Of a stretch of 64,000 bases of DNA, positions 54,597-63,751 are shown piece after piece. Both the position numbers and the translations under genes were made by a program. Where the stretch lies: positions 1 to 64,000 of the forward strand of contig JAADBR010000001.1 in NCBI GenBank assembly GCA_009995705.1. Direction: 5' to 3'. Numbering within the stretch: the stretch's first letter is position 1; each line of letters opens with the position of its first letter. The stretch comes from Microcystis aeruginosa W13-11. Lineage in GTDB: Bacteria; Cyanobacteriota; Cyanobacteriia; Cyanobacteriales; Microcystaceae. The notes beneath the pieces are model-generated. The model searched no databases, was not told where the DNA came from, and worked only from the letters and a program-made list of their open reading frames with translations.

Positions 54597-54662
54597 ATCT
54601 ATTAAAATCTATATTTATCAAAAAGTTAATTGACTAGAATCTATAAAAACGTTAGGATCTAT
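54597..54662 (+). promoter_or_regulatory. ATCTAT repeats upstream of ndhR
   Basis: ATCTAT occurs four times, at 54597, 54607, 54639 and 54657. The first two are spaced by one helical turn. They lie within 105 bp of the TTG start of a LysR gene and could be regulator or RNA-polymerase contacts. They do not match the published NdhR box as I recall it, so this is inference. Confidence 0.35.
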
Positions 54663-54699
54663 CGTAACAAATAGTTGTTATTGAGGAGGGCATAGGAAC

Positions 54700-55644
54700 T
54701 TGATACAGGCAACCCTGCACCAGTTAAGGGTTTTTGAGGCTACCGCTCGACACAGTAGCTTCACCAAGGCGGCCGAGGAGTTATTTATCACTCAACCCAC
54801 CGTCTCAACCCAAGTCAAACAACTCACAAAAGCCGTGGGTTTACCGCTATTCGAGCAAATTGGCAAACGTTTATTTTTAACCGAAGCGGGTCAGGAATTA
54901 CTGTTCACCTGTCAAGAGATTTTTGATAAATTGGACAACTTTCAAATGAAAGTGGCCGATATTAAGGGAACTAGACAGGGAAAGCTGACTTTAGCCGTAA
55001 TTACCACCGCTAAATACTTTGTGCCGCGATTACTGGGGGCGTTCTGTCAACAGTATCCTGGCATTGACATCGCCCTGCAAGTGACTAATCATCAGAAACT
55101 GCAAGAGCGAATGTCAAACAACGAGGATGACCTCTATATTCTCAGTCAACCGCCGGAAGAAGTGGAACTGTGTTCTCAGTCTTTTCTGGAAAATCCTCTA
55201 GTGGTGGTGGCGCGACGGGATCATCCTTTGGTGGGTAAGAAAAATCTCCCCCTTGAGTGCCTCAACCATCAACCTTTCATCATGCGCGAATCGGGATCCG
55301 GAACCCGACAAGCGGTACAAAAATTATTTAATCTCCACGATATTAAAGTTAAGGTGCGCTTGGAATTAGGCAGTAACGAAGCTATTAAACAGGCTATTTC
55401 TGGCGGTTTGGGAATATCGGTACTATCTAAGCACACTCTCATCTCGGAAGGGGAAAACGGCGAACTAGCCATCCTCGACGTGGAACAGTTTCCGATTCAG
55501 CGCCATTGGTACGTTTGTTACCTGGCCGGAAAACAACTTTCCGTGATTGCCGATGCTTTTTTAAAATACCTACTGGAAGCTAGTCAAACCATCCCCATTC
55601 ATGCCCCGTTAAAAAATGGCCACAGCCTATTAGTGACCCATTAA
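54700..55644 (+). CDS. ndhR: LysR-type regulator NdhR/CcmR
   Basis: The 314-residue LysR regulator has an N-terminal winged helix (LHQLRVFEATARHSSFTKAA, EELFITQPTVSTQVKQLTKA, residues 6-45) and a periplasmic-binding-like effector domain (about 95-300). Position directly upstream of ndhF3-ndhD3-cupA identifies it as NdhR/CcmR, which in Synechocystis represses the high-affinity CO2-uptake genes and senses 2-oxoglutarate and NADP+. The start is TTG with GGAGGG upstream. It is 46 bp from ndhF3, so it may be co-transcribed. Confidence 0.88.
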   Translation: MIQATLHQLRVFEATARHSSFTKAAEELFITQPTVSTQVKQLTKAVGLPLFEQIGKRLFLTEAGQELLFTCQEIFDKLDNFQMKVADIKGTRQGKLTLAVITTAKYFVPRLLGAFCQQYPGIDIALQVTNHQKLQERMSNNEDDLYILSQPPEEVELCSQSFLENPLVVVARRDHPLVGKKNLPLECLNHQPFIMRESGSGTRQAVQKLFNLHDIKVKVRLELGSNEAIKQAISGGLGISVLSKHTLISEGENGELAILDVEQFPIQRHWYVCYLAGKQLSVIADAFLKYLLEASQTIPIHAPLKNGHSLLVTH

Positions 55645-55690
55645 ACCTTAAACTTTAATTCAGGATCATTTTTCTTCTTGAGGTGGTTAT

Positions 55691-57544
55691 ATGTTCGAGT
55701 CCTTCAGCCAGACTATCTGGTTGGTACCTCTTTATGCCTTTGCGGGCGCACTTCTGGCTCTACCCTGGTCTCCCGGCATTATCCGGCAAACCGGCCCGCG
55801 ACCGGCTGGTTATCTGAACTTGATCATGACTTTCTTGGCTTTTTTCCATAGCCTTTTTGCTTTAATCGCCGTTTGGGGTCGTCCACCGCAATCTCTAGCA
55901 TTTAATTGGCTAAATGCGGCAGATTTAAGCATATCTTTAGATGTGCAGATTTCGGCTGTTAACATCGGGGCTTTACTGCTAATTACCGGCTTAAACCTCG
56001 CCGCTCAGGTATATGCGATCGCCTATCTAGAAATGGATTGGGGTTGGGCAAGATTTTATTCTCTCGTCGCTCTCTTTGAAGGGGGTATGTGCGCCCTCGT
56101 TATCTGTAATTCGCTATTTTTCAGCTATTGTGTGCTAGAAGTTCTCACCCTCGGCACTTATCTGCTGATTGGTTTCTGGTTCAATCAATCTCTGGTGGTG
56201 ACGGGGGCGCGGGATGCTTTTCTAACCAAACGGATTGGCGATTTAATCCTCTTGATGGGAGTGGTGGCCCTTTTACCCCTAGCGGGAACCTGGAACTTTG
56301 ACCAATTGGCAGAATGGGCGGCTACAGCCAATTTAAACCCCAATGTGGCTAATTTACTCTGTTTAGCCCTGATTGCCGGTCCGATGGGCAAATGCGCTCA
56401 ATTTCCCCTGCATTTATGGCTAGATGAGGCCATGGAAGGACCGATGCCGGCGACAATTCTGCGGAATACCGTCGTCGTTTCCACTGGAGCCTGGTTATTG
56501 GTGAAATTAGAGCCGGTGCTACAATTATCGCCTTTAACCTTACAAGTAATGACCATTGTTGGCTCTGTCACTGCCATCGGTGCGGGTTTAATTGCGATCG
56601 CCCAGATCGATGTTAAGCGCTCCCTTTCCTATTCCGTCAGTGCCTACATGGGACTGATTTTTATCGCTGTGGCCACCGGACAAACAGAAACCGCTTTAGT
56701 GTTACTGTTTACATACGCGATCGCTATGTCCCTGTTAGTCATGGTGGTGGGTAACATCATTTGGAATAATATCAGCCAGGATTTAAGCCAATACGGCGGT
56801 TTATGGTCCCGTCGTCCCGTTTCTGGTATTTGTTATCTCGTCGGTGCCGCTAGTTTAGTCGCACTGCCTCCCTTTGGTGGTTTTTGGTCATTAGCCCCCA
56901 TGGGCGATCGCCTCGCAGAAGTCAGTGGTTTACTGTTATTAGTGCTATTGTTGGTCAATGCTTTAACTGCTTTTAGTGTCACTAGAGAATTTTGCGTTTT
57001 CTTTGGCGGTAAAATCAAACCAATGACCCTGCGCTCTCCGGAAGCTCTTTGGCCCTTAGTTATCCCCATGACTGTGACCATGGGTTTCGCCATTCATGTG
57101 CCGATTTTATTAGCGCAATGGCATTTATTACCAAGTAACTTAAATCTGGGAGTGGCTTTTCTCTTGGTGCTTTCCACTGCTGCGGGCGTAATTCCGGCAG
57201 CATATATTTATCTGAATGATAATATCCCCAAACCGATCGTTTTTCAACCGAAAGCTCTTCAAGATTTCTTTGCCAACGACCTTTATACAGCCAAATTGTA
57301 TAAAGTCACCATCGTTTTTGTCGTCGGATTAATCTCGCAAATTATTAACTGGATCGATACCTTTCTGGTGGATGGCATCGTTAACCTAGTGGGATTAGCC
57401 ACGGTTTTTGGTGGTCAGAGTTTGAAATATAACGTCTCGGGCCAGACCCAATTTTACTTTCTGTCGATTATTTTAGGGGTGGCTTTGATTGGTATTATCA
57501 TCTGCTGGCCTCTGCTATCACAGATTTCTCTAGTTTTCAGTTAA
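55691..57544 (+). CDS. ndhF3: NDH-1 subunit F3 (CO2 uptake complex NDH-1MS)
   Basis: The 617-residue antiporter-like membrane subunit of the inducible NDH-1MS complex has about 15 helices and Lys-containing segments of the proton channel. The position just before ndhD3 and cupA marks it as ndhF3 rather than ndhF1 or ndhF4. NDH-1MS couples reduced plastoquinone chemistry with hydration of CO2 to bicarbonate in the cytoplasm. The next gene is a broken carbonic anhydrase, 81 bp on. Confidence 0.93.
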   Translation: MFESFSQTIWLVPLYAFAGALLALPWSPGIIRQTGPRPAGYLNLIMTFLAFFHSLFALIAVWGRPPQSLAFNWLNAADLSISLDVQISAVNIGALLLITGLNLAAQVYAIAYLEMDWGWARFYSLVALFEGGMCALVICNSLFFSYCVLEVLTLGTYLLIGFWFNQSLVVTGARDAFLTKRIGDLILLMGVVALLPLAGTWNFDQLAEWAATANLNPNVANLLCLALIAGPMGKCAQFPLHLWLDEAMEGPMPATILRNTVVVSTGAWLLVKLEPVLQLSPLTLQVMTIVGSVTAIGAGLIAIAQIDVKRSLSYSVSAYMGLIFIAVATGQTETALVLLFTYAIAMSLLVMVVGNIIWNNISQDLSQYGGLWSRRPVSGICYLVGAASLVALPPFGGFWSLAPMGDRLAEVSGLLLLVLLLVNALTAFSVTREFCVFFGGKIKPMTLRSPEALWPLVIPMTVTMGFAIHVPILLAQWHLLPSNLNLGVAFLLVLSTAAGVIPAAYIYLNDNIPKPIVFQPKALQDFFANDLYTAKLYKVTIVFVVGLISQIINWIDTFLVDGIVNLVGLATVFGGQSLKYNVSGQTQFYFLSIILGVALIGIIICWPLLSQISLVFS

Positions 57545-57624
57545 AGATTTGATAACTTAGGCTTTTCTTTAGCATCCCCAGCCCTGACAATAGGATTTGT
57601 CCTGATTAATGGAAACAACTACCG

Positions 57625-58445
57625 ATGTTCAATACCTCTCGTCGCCAATTAATCCGTTATGGGGGTGGTTTTTTGGGAACTGGTCTAGCCGCTACTATTT
57701 TAGGCTCGCAACTGTCCCAAACTAACGCCCAAACTGCTGTTAATTCCGAGCCATGGCTAACTGCTCAAAATAAGGGATTGAACCCCGACCAAGCTTTAAC
57801 TATGCTCATGGAAGGCAATCAACGTTTCTGGGAACGAAGACAAAAAAGTCCTAACCGCGATCAAGCTCGACTCACAGAAGTGGCCGAAAGTCAAGCCCCT
57901 TTTGCGGCAATTTTGGGCTGTGCCGATTCTCGCGTGCCGGCAGAAATCGTTTTTGATCAAGGATTAGGAGATCTATTTGTTTGTCGGGTAGCGGGAAATT
58001 TAGCCACTTCCGAAGAAATTGGTAGCCTCGAATTCGGCACGTTGGTGTTAGGAGCTAAGGTAATTGTTGTCCTCGGTCATTCCCGTTGTGGAGCGGTAAA
58101 AGCTACCATTGAAGGGGGTCGTTTTCCTGGACAAATCGGTCGTTTAATCGATGGCCTACAGGTGGGAGTTGATCGAGCCGAAAGACAACCCGGTTCTAAC
58201 AAACTTGAGCGAGCAATTAAATCCAATGTTAACTATAGCGGTGTGCAGTCGTATGAGGTACAGTGTCACGAGCCATAAACCATGCCAGGCAAAGCTTAGT
58301 TTGTATCTCACTCAAGCGCTTACCGCTATATCAAGTAGAGAAATTAGGCAAATCCCCAGTTATCGGTGAATTAGTGGACGGCAAACAATTAAAAGTTGTC
58401 GGTGCTTACTATGATCTCGATAGCGGCAAAGTGAGTTTAATCTAG
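57625..58445 (+). pseudogene. Tat-exported beta-carbonic anhydrase, interrupted by 93-bp MITE
   Basis: The N-terminus has a twin-arginine signal (SRRQLIRYGGGFLG). The beta-class zinc site is complete: GCADSRVPAEI (Cys, Asp, Arg) and GHSRCGAVKA (His, Cys). At codon 204 (AIKSNVNY) the MITE enters. Without it the codons join as N-V-N-Y-Q-V-E-K and run to DSGKVSLI at 58445, which restores a normal 240-residue enzyme. As is, the product ends after 217 residues with 14 foreign residues, losing the C-terminal segment. It resembles periplasmic EcaB-type enzymes. A partly active truncated product cannot be excluded. Confidence 0.92.
58236..58328 (-). mobile_element. 93-bp MITE family E, copy 2
   Basis: The reverse complement is identical to 24953-25045 at every base. 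Flanking TA dinucleotides are at 58234-58235 and 58329-58330; one TA belongs to the TAT codon of the host gene. This is the TA-target pattern of IS630/Tc1-mariner elements. Confidence 0.95.
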
Positions 58446-58523
58446 TCAATTCCATATTAGTCATCCTGTTGGTTGGCTAATCGTTTTCTCATCCCAGTCA
58501 TTGTAAATTCGATCGATACCAAT

Positions 58524-60074
58524 ATGCTCAGTACCCTGCTTTGGTTGCCAATAATTGGAGCAATTATCGTCGGTCTTTTCCCCGATAAATTCGCCCCAGC
58601 AAAATTACGTCAAATAACTCTCTTTTTTGTTGCCGCCGTCTTCGTTTGGTCTTTATATCTGCTGACTCAATATAACTTAACCAGCAGTGGCTTTCAATTT
58701 TCTGAATACCGCGAATGGGCAAAACCAATCGGTTTAAATTATAACCTCGGAGTCGATGGTTTGTCCTTACCGTTAATTATTTTAAACTGTTTCTTGACAG
58801 GAATAGCTATCTATAGTAGCGAAGAAAAACTAGAGCGTCCCCGACTTTACTACATCCTCATCCTCCTAATTAACGCTGGGGTTTCTGGGGCATTAATGGC
58901 CAAAAATCTGCTGCTGTTCATCGTTTTCTATGAACTAGAATTAATCCCCTTTTATCTGATGATTGCTATCTGGGGAGGCGAAAAACGTGGCTATGCTTCG
59001 ATTAAATTCCTTCTCTACACTGCCGTCTCCGGGTTATTAGTCCTAGCGGCATTTTTAGGCATAGGTTTCCTCAATGGTGGCACTTTTGACTATTCTTCCC
59101 TCTCGACCGATGATTTCTCCCAAAAAACCCAATTACTGCTCTTAACTCTGTTGTTAGTGGGATTTGGCATCAAAATCCCCCTCGTACCTCTCCACACTTG
59201 GCTACCGGATGCCTATACGGAAGCTTCCCCCGCTACAGCAATTTTATTAGGTGGTATTCTCGCTAAACTGGGTACTTATGGCTTAGTTCGCTTTGGTCTG
59301 CAATTATTCCCAGAAACTTGGTCTTTAATCGCCTCTGGACTGGCAATTATCGGCGTTACTAGCGTTATTTACGGGGCCTTGAGCGCTATTGCCCAAAAAG
59401 ACATTAAACGCATGGTGGCCTACAGCTCGATCGGTCACATGGGCTATATACTGGTAGCAGCCGCCGCCGGCACGGGTTTAAGCGTTCTTGGTGCCGTCGC
59501 GCAAATGATTAGCCACGGTTTGATTCTTGCCCTTTTATTCTATCTGGTGGGCATTGTCGAACGCAAAGCCGGAACCAGAGATTTAGACGTTTTAAACGGT
59601 TTAATGAACCCAATTCGCGGTTTACCCCTAGTTAGCGCTCTGTTAATTCTCGCCGGTATGGCCAGCGCTGGTATTCCAGGATTAGTGGGATTTGTGGCGG
59701 AATTTATCGTTTTTCAGGGTAGTTTTTCCCGTTTTCCCTTGCAGACGGTTTTCTGCATCATCGCTTCAGGTTTAACGGCGGTTTACTTTGTTATCCTGCT
59801 TAATCGCACCTGTTTTGGCAAATTGGATAATAAACTTGCCTACTATCCCAAAGTCTTGAAATCGGAAACTATCCCCGCTTTTGTCCTAATGGTATTAATC
59901 GTCTTTTTAGGTATTCAACCCAATTATTTAGTCCGTTGGATTGAACCCACCACTAACTCGATGGTTGCCAGCTTATCGGGACAAGCAAAACCTAGTTTTG
60001 TCCTCAAAAAATCTCCGCAGAAGTCCTCAAAAACTAACTGGTTTAATCGGGGTAAATATTTATCTGCCAGTTGA
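58524..60074 (+). CDS. ndhD3: NDH-1 subunit D3 (CO2 uptake complex NDH-1MS)
   Basis: The 516-residue membrane subunit has about 14 helices, beginning MLSTLLWLPIIGAIIVGLFP; the open frame extends upstream from a TTG but ATG 58524 matches the NdhD start. Conserved proton-channel segments are YELELIPFYLMIAIWG (Glu) and GIKIPLVPLHTWLPDAYTEA (Lys). Between ndhF3 and cupA it is the D3 type. If the mutant upstream carbonic anhydrase transcript is polar, ndhD3 could be affected. Confidence 0.93.
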   Translation: MLSTLLWLPIIGAIIVGLFPDKFAPAKLRQITLFFVAAVFVWSLYLLTQYNLTSSGFQFSEYREWAKPIGLNYNLGVDGLSLPLIILNCFLTGIAIYSSEEKLERPRLYYILILLINAGVSGALMAKNLLLFIVFYELELIPFYLMIAIWGGEKRGYASIKFLLYTAVSGLLVLAAFLGIGFLNGGTFDYSSLSTDDFSQKTQLLLLTLLLVGFGIKIPLVPLHTWLPDAYTEASPATAILLGGILAKLGTYGLVRFGLQLFPETWSLIASGLAIIGVTSVIYGALSAIAQKDIKRMVAYSSIGHMGYILVAAAAGTGLSVLGAVAQMISHGLILALLFYLVGIVERKAGTRDLDVLNGLMNPIRGLPLVSALLILAGMASAGIPGLVGFVAEFIVFQGSFSRFPLQTVFCIIASGLTAVYFVILLNRTCFGKLDNKLAYYPKVLKSETIPAFVLMVLIVFLGIQPNYLVRWIEPTTNSMVASLSGQAKPSFVLKKSPQKSSKTNWFNRGKYLSAS

Positions 60075-60113
60075 GAATATTTTTTCCTAATTACTTAATC
60101 TTGGAGAAAAATA

Positions 60114-60479
60114 ATGAAATTAATCTCACTGATTTCCTTTAGTTTGCTAACCACAGGAATTATTACTTTATCTCCCTTGGTTGTCGCCCAAACAGCAATC
60201 AGCGGCCTAAGAGATACAAGAACAATTACCATATCTGGACAGGTAAAAAGTGTGGTTGGTAACGACTTTATTTTAGCTGATCACACTGGTCAAGTAATTG
60301 TCGATGCAGGACCGCGCTGGTGGCAAGAAATTAACGTATCAGTGGGAGAATATCTCACCGTGGTCGGAGAGTATGACGAGGGAGAATTTGATGCTTTTTC
60401 GATTACTCGTCCCAACGGTCAAGTTATGCAAATTCGTCCCCAATTTGGACCGCCACCCTGGGCAGGAAAAAAAGATTAA
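60114..60479 (+). CDS. Exported BOF-type OB-fold protein
   Basis: The 121-residue product has a signal peptide (MKLISLISFSLLTTGIITLS, cleaved near VVAQ at 26). The rest is a compact beta-barrel: ITISGQVKSVVGNDFILADH, GQVIVDAGPRWWQEINVSVG and EYLTVVGEYDEGEFDAFSI resemble the bacterial OB-fold (YgiW/DUF5666-like). It is placed between ndhD3 and cupA on the same strand. A periplasmic partner in CO2 uptake is possible but nothing shows it. Confidence 0.7.
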   Translation: MKLISLISFSLLTTGIITLSPLVVAQTAISGLRDTRTITISGQVKSVVGNDFILADHTGQVIVDAGPRWWQEINVSVGEYLTVVGEYDEGEFDAFSITRPNGQVMQIRPQFGPPPWAGKKD

Positions 60480-60527
60480 ACCCCGAATATTGACTCAACA
60501 AGTTTCTTAAGCTAACCAGCACAAATC

Positions 60528-61829
60528 ATGGTACAAACTCCTGTTAAACCCACTGCCAAAATTCCCCCTTCTACTCACGAATTCGCCGACATTATCCACC
60601 GTTTAGAATCGGGTGGCTCCATGTTACCGGATACTCCCGAAAACCTGATGCAAATTATCGGCATTTATAAAGCTTATGCTGTACCGATGGATTTTTATTG
60701 GCGAGATCTGCTCTATATTGCCGAACGAGTTTTCCTCGATCCTTTGCCCTTTTTTAAATATTTTCTACCCCAAGAATACCTAGACCTACAAAATCATTAC
60801 TCCGGCGATAATGCCGATTTACGCATCTGGCGCGGCACGGGTTCTGCTCACCCTGAATTGTTAGAATTTATGGATAAAGGTAAAACCCGAAAAATGCCCA
60901 GATTAATCCATCATCTTTGGCATGATCGCATTAATATGGAATTTGCCGAAGCATGTATGCAAGCCATGTTATGGCATGGCCGTGATATGGGTTGGGGTTT
61001 ATTTGATGCCTATCTTGATTCAGAAGAATATCGCCAAAATGCCGACCGCGCTATTAAGGCCTATTTCAAGAAAAACCCCGTGATGATGAAACTTTATGAC
61101 CTGTTCCCCGATATGTTCTTAGAACAGGTGCGGATGATGTCCTATTACTCTAATTTAGGACTATTCTGGGAAGTGATGGCTCCAGTATTTTTCGAGATGT
61201 CTGATATCTACGATGAAGGCGGATTTAAAGGTGTTCCCGATGCCATGAATTTCCTCGTTAATGGCATTTTTGCCATCGCTGGCCGGCCAATTTATCATCA
61301 CGTTTATATTGATGGTCAATGCTACGAAATTATCCCCAAATCAAAGGCTTTTACTTGGCTTTATGAAGCGGCTTTACCCTATGTAGAAGCGGTCTTTTAT
61401 CGTACTGCACCCTTCCGGGGTACAAAGTCCTATAATGCCCAAGCAAAACAGGTTCCCGACCAACAAAAAGACTTTCACTATGGTATTCTTTACGCGGATG
61501 TTTTCCCCGTGGGTACTGCGGGAATTCCTCCGACCTTGTTAATGGATGATATGTATCATTTTTTACCCCAATATCTGATCGATTACTATCAACAAAACTG
61601 CCGGGGGGAAGATGATATTTTGATTCAATTGGGTATTAGTTTCCAGCGATCGATGTATAATGTGACTTCGGCAGTTATTCAAGCTCTACGCACTGCTTTA
61701 CTCTATCCCCTCGACGATCCTAATCCCAAACATTTACTGAAAAATCGTCAATTCTTTGAGGCACAAATGGACAGATTTAAACGCCCCGAAGCGCGTCTTA
61801 GAGATATCCAAAGTCCTAATTATCGTTGA
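60528..61829 (+). CDS. cupA: CO2 hydration protein CupA/ChpY
   Basis: The 433-residue soluble subunit sits on NDH-1MS and converts CO2 to bicarbonate. FADIIHRLESGGSMLPDTPE at 19-38, RLIHHLWHDRINMEFAEACM near 125-144 and MLWHGRDMGWGLFDAYL near 147-163 are hallmark His-rich segments of ChpX/ChpY. The neighbours ndhF3 and ndhD3 mark it as CupA/ChpY rather than CupB/ChpX. cupS, which follows cupA in Synechocystis, is not found here. Confidence 0.95.
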   Translation: MVQTPVKPTAKIPPSTHEFADIIHRLESGGSMLPDTPENLMQIIGIYKAYAVPMDFYWRDLLYIAERVFLDPLPFFKYFLPQEYLDLQNHYSGDNADLRIWRGTGSAHPELLEFMDKGKTRKMPRLIHHLWHDRINMEFAEACMQAMLWHGRDMGWGLFDAYLDSEEYRQNADRAIKAYFKKNPVMMKLYDLFPDMFLEQVRMMSYYSNLGLFWEVMAPVFFEMSDIYDEGGFKGVPDAMNFLVNGIFAIAGRPIYHHVYIDGQCYEIIPKSKAFTWLYEAALPYVEAVFYRTAPFRGTKSYNAQAKQVPDQQKDFHYGILYADVFPVGTAGIPPTLLMDDMYHFLPQYLIDYYQQNCRGEDDILIQLGISFQRSMYNVTSAVIQALRTALLYPLDDPNPKHLLKNRQFFEAQMDRFKRPEARLRDIQSPNYR

Positions 61830-61936
61830 GGTTTTTTGGTTACTTTTCTGGTGGGTTTATCGCCCACCTTTTTTGATTATGAGATAACCGACACCCAACC
61901 TCAAAAAAGATGACCACTTCTTCCATCATCGATAAT

Positions 61937-62187
61937 TAGGGTCTCCTGAATAATGGTAAAACCCTTTTAAAATAAGGCTTTTGACCTGTTAAAATCCGAT
62001 GTTAGTGCCAGAAAATCGGATTGAGACCCTTAAAAACCTTGCGTTATCCTTCTTGTAGTACATACATTAGTATAAAAGAGAGGGCAACAAAGCCTGAAAC
62101 GACCGACGACCGGCTACTGACTCCGTTCAGACCTCGGTGTGAGCTTTTGTCGAACGTTGAGCTCACGGCCGAAGTCTAAAAACCCTA
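61937..62187 (+). mobile_element. MITE family B, copy 3 (251 bp)
   Basis: Ends TAGGGTCTCCTGAATAATGG and GTCTAAAAACCCTA are weak inverted repeats. The inner AAAAACCTTGCGTTATCC and CAACAAAGCCTGAAAC match copy 1. It lies in the space where cupS might be expected. Confidence 0.7.
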
Positions 62188-62224
62188 ACTATTGATTATG
62201 TTTCCGCTGCAACTAGCGCACAGA

Positions 62225-62374
62225 CTAATCTTCGCTTTCTTGATCATTCCTCTCTTCAAACCCTAGCCAAAAAAGTAACGCATTTTCAACCTCCATCATT
62301 TGCTCAGATGTCAGATTTCCTAATTTACGCAAAAGCTTTGCATGGGGAATTGTATAGTGAAAAGTTCTGGCTTC
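62225..62374 (-). pseudogene. PemK/MazF toxin C-terminal remnant
   Basis: The minus strand reads ARTFHYTIPHAKLLRKLGNL, then TSEQMMEVENALLFWLGFE, matching the MazF/PemK end (KLGxLTxEQMxxVxxAL). An in-frame stop (TAG) sits just upstream and the rest of the toxin and its antitoxin are missing. Confidence 0.6.
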
Positions 62375-62398
62375 CTAATCGCTAAATAAAACTATAAG

Positions 62399-63445
62399 TT
62401 AAACTCCATCGCGATGACGGCGATCGGCGATAAAAGACTCCACCAATTTAACATCTTCGACGCTACCGATCACTAAAGGTGTGCGGGTGTGTAATTTATC
62501 GGGAACGATATCTAAAAGATTTGTCACCCCATCACTAGCTTTACCTCCTGCCTGTTCAATTAAAAAAGCAAGGGGGGCAGTTTCATAAATTAAGCGCAAT
62601 TTTCCCTGGGGATTTTTAACAGTACCTGGATAGAGAAAAACACCACCCTGCATTAAAATTCGATGGATATCTCCCACTAATGCCCCACTGTAACGGGCCG
62701 TGTAACCATCATGACGGTGGACATAACGGGTATAGTCGCGAATTGCCTCATCCCACTGCCAAAAATTGCCCTCATTGGTACTATAAATCGGGCCATGGTC
62801 AGGGATAATAATATTCTCTTGGGCAAGGATAAATTCCCCTAAACTGGGGTCAAGGACAAAGGCATGAACACCGCGACCGATCGAGTAAACTAAAATAGTC
62901 GAGGGTCCGTAGAGAATATAACCGGCAGCGATTTGTTTACGACCATTTTGCAGTAAATCCCGCGCCTCTCCGTCTAAATCATTGTCTTCCTGTTGACGGA
63001 TGGCAAAAATCGAACCCACATTTAGGTTAATATCCACATTGGAAGAACCATCGATCGGGTCGTAGAGTAGGGTATAGCGACCGATGGGACAGTTTTCTGG
63101 GATATAATAGGGTTTATCCATTTCCTCGGAAGCAAGACGGCAAACTAAACCACTTTGCTTAAAAACCGAGATAAATACTTCATTGGCAAAAACGTCCATT
63201 TTCTTGACTGATTCCCCTTGTACGTTGGTTTCTCCAGTAAAACCTAGCACATCCGCCATTAATCCCGCTTTACTGAGACGACGGGCAATTAATTTCCCCG
63301 CTAGGGCAATCCGACTCATAATTGCGCTTAAATCCTGCGCGTCGGGGGAAAAGCTTTGTAGTTGCTGCAGGACGTGACGGGAGAGGGTGGTACAATCTCG
63401 ATCGAGGCTATGTTCGGGGATAGAAAAGGGAATATTGCTAACCAT
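62399..63445 (-). CDS. fbp: Fructose-1,6-bisphosphatase, class I
   Basis: The 348-residue enzyme of gluconeogenesis and carbon fixation hydrolyses fructose-1,6-bisphosphate. The class I active site [20 protein letters not shown] is near residues 127-146. MDVFANEVF near 82 and [20 protein letters not shown] near 255 are also typical. It starts [17 protein letters not shown]. Cyanobacteria also have the bifunctional class II FBP/SBPase elsewhere; this is the second form. The 63446-63751 gap upstream has a palindrome but no gene. Confidence 0.96.
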   Translation of the reverse strand: MVSNIPFSIPEHSLDRDCTTLSRHVLQQLQSFSPDAQDLSAIMSRIALAGKLIARRLSKAGLMADVLGFTGETNVQGESVKKMDVFANEVFISVFKQSGLVCRLASEEMDKPYYIPENCPIGRYTLLYDPIDGSSNVDINLNVGSIFAIRQQEDNDLDGEARDLLQNGRKQIAAGYILYGPSTILVYSIGRGVHAFVLDPSLGEFILAQENIIIPDHGPIYSTNEGNFWQWDEAIRDYTRYVHRHDGYTARYSGALVGDIHRILMQGGVFLYPGTVKNPQGKLRLIYETAPLAFLIEQAGGKASDGVTNLLDIVPDKLHTRTPLVIGSVEDVKLVESFIADRRHRDGV

Positions 63446-63666
63446 AACTGTAATTGCCAGTAATAAAGTAAAAAAAGGGAAACTCGTCTAGTCTCAATTA
63501 TGACTATGATTTGATCCTAGCCAAAATTTTCCCCATTGTTGGCCAATTTTTAGATCAGTTTTAGAGTTTGCTAATTTTTACCCCATTGATCATTAAATCT
63601 CGGTCAATAAGTAGCTGTTTATAATTAGATTGAAGATAAATTTTGGGTTCGATCCCCCCTTAATCC

Positions 63667-63692
63667 TAGGGTTGATTCATGAATCAACCCTA
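63667..63692. repeat. Perfect 26-bp palindrome
   Basis: TAGGGTTGATTCA plus its reverse complement, the core of the 32-bp palindrome at 23405-23436. Confidence 0.88.
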
Positions 63693-63751
63693 CCCTTGAT
63701 AAGGGGGTGTCTGACAGTTTTTAACACTAACTACTTAGTTGCCCTCTCAAT

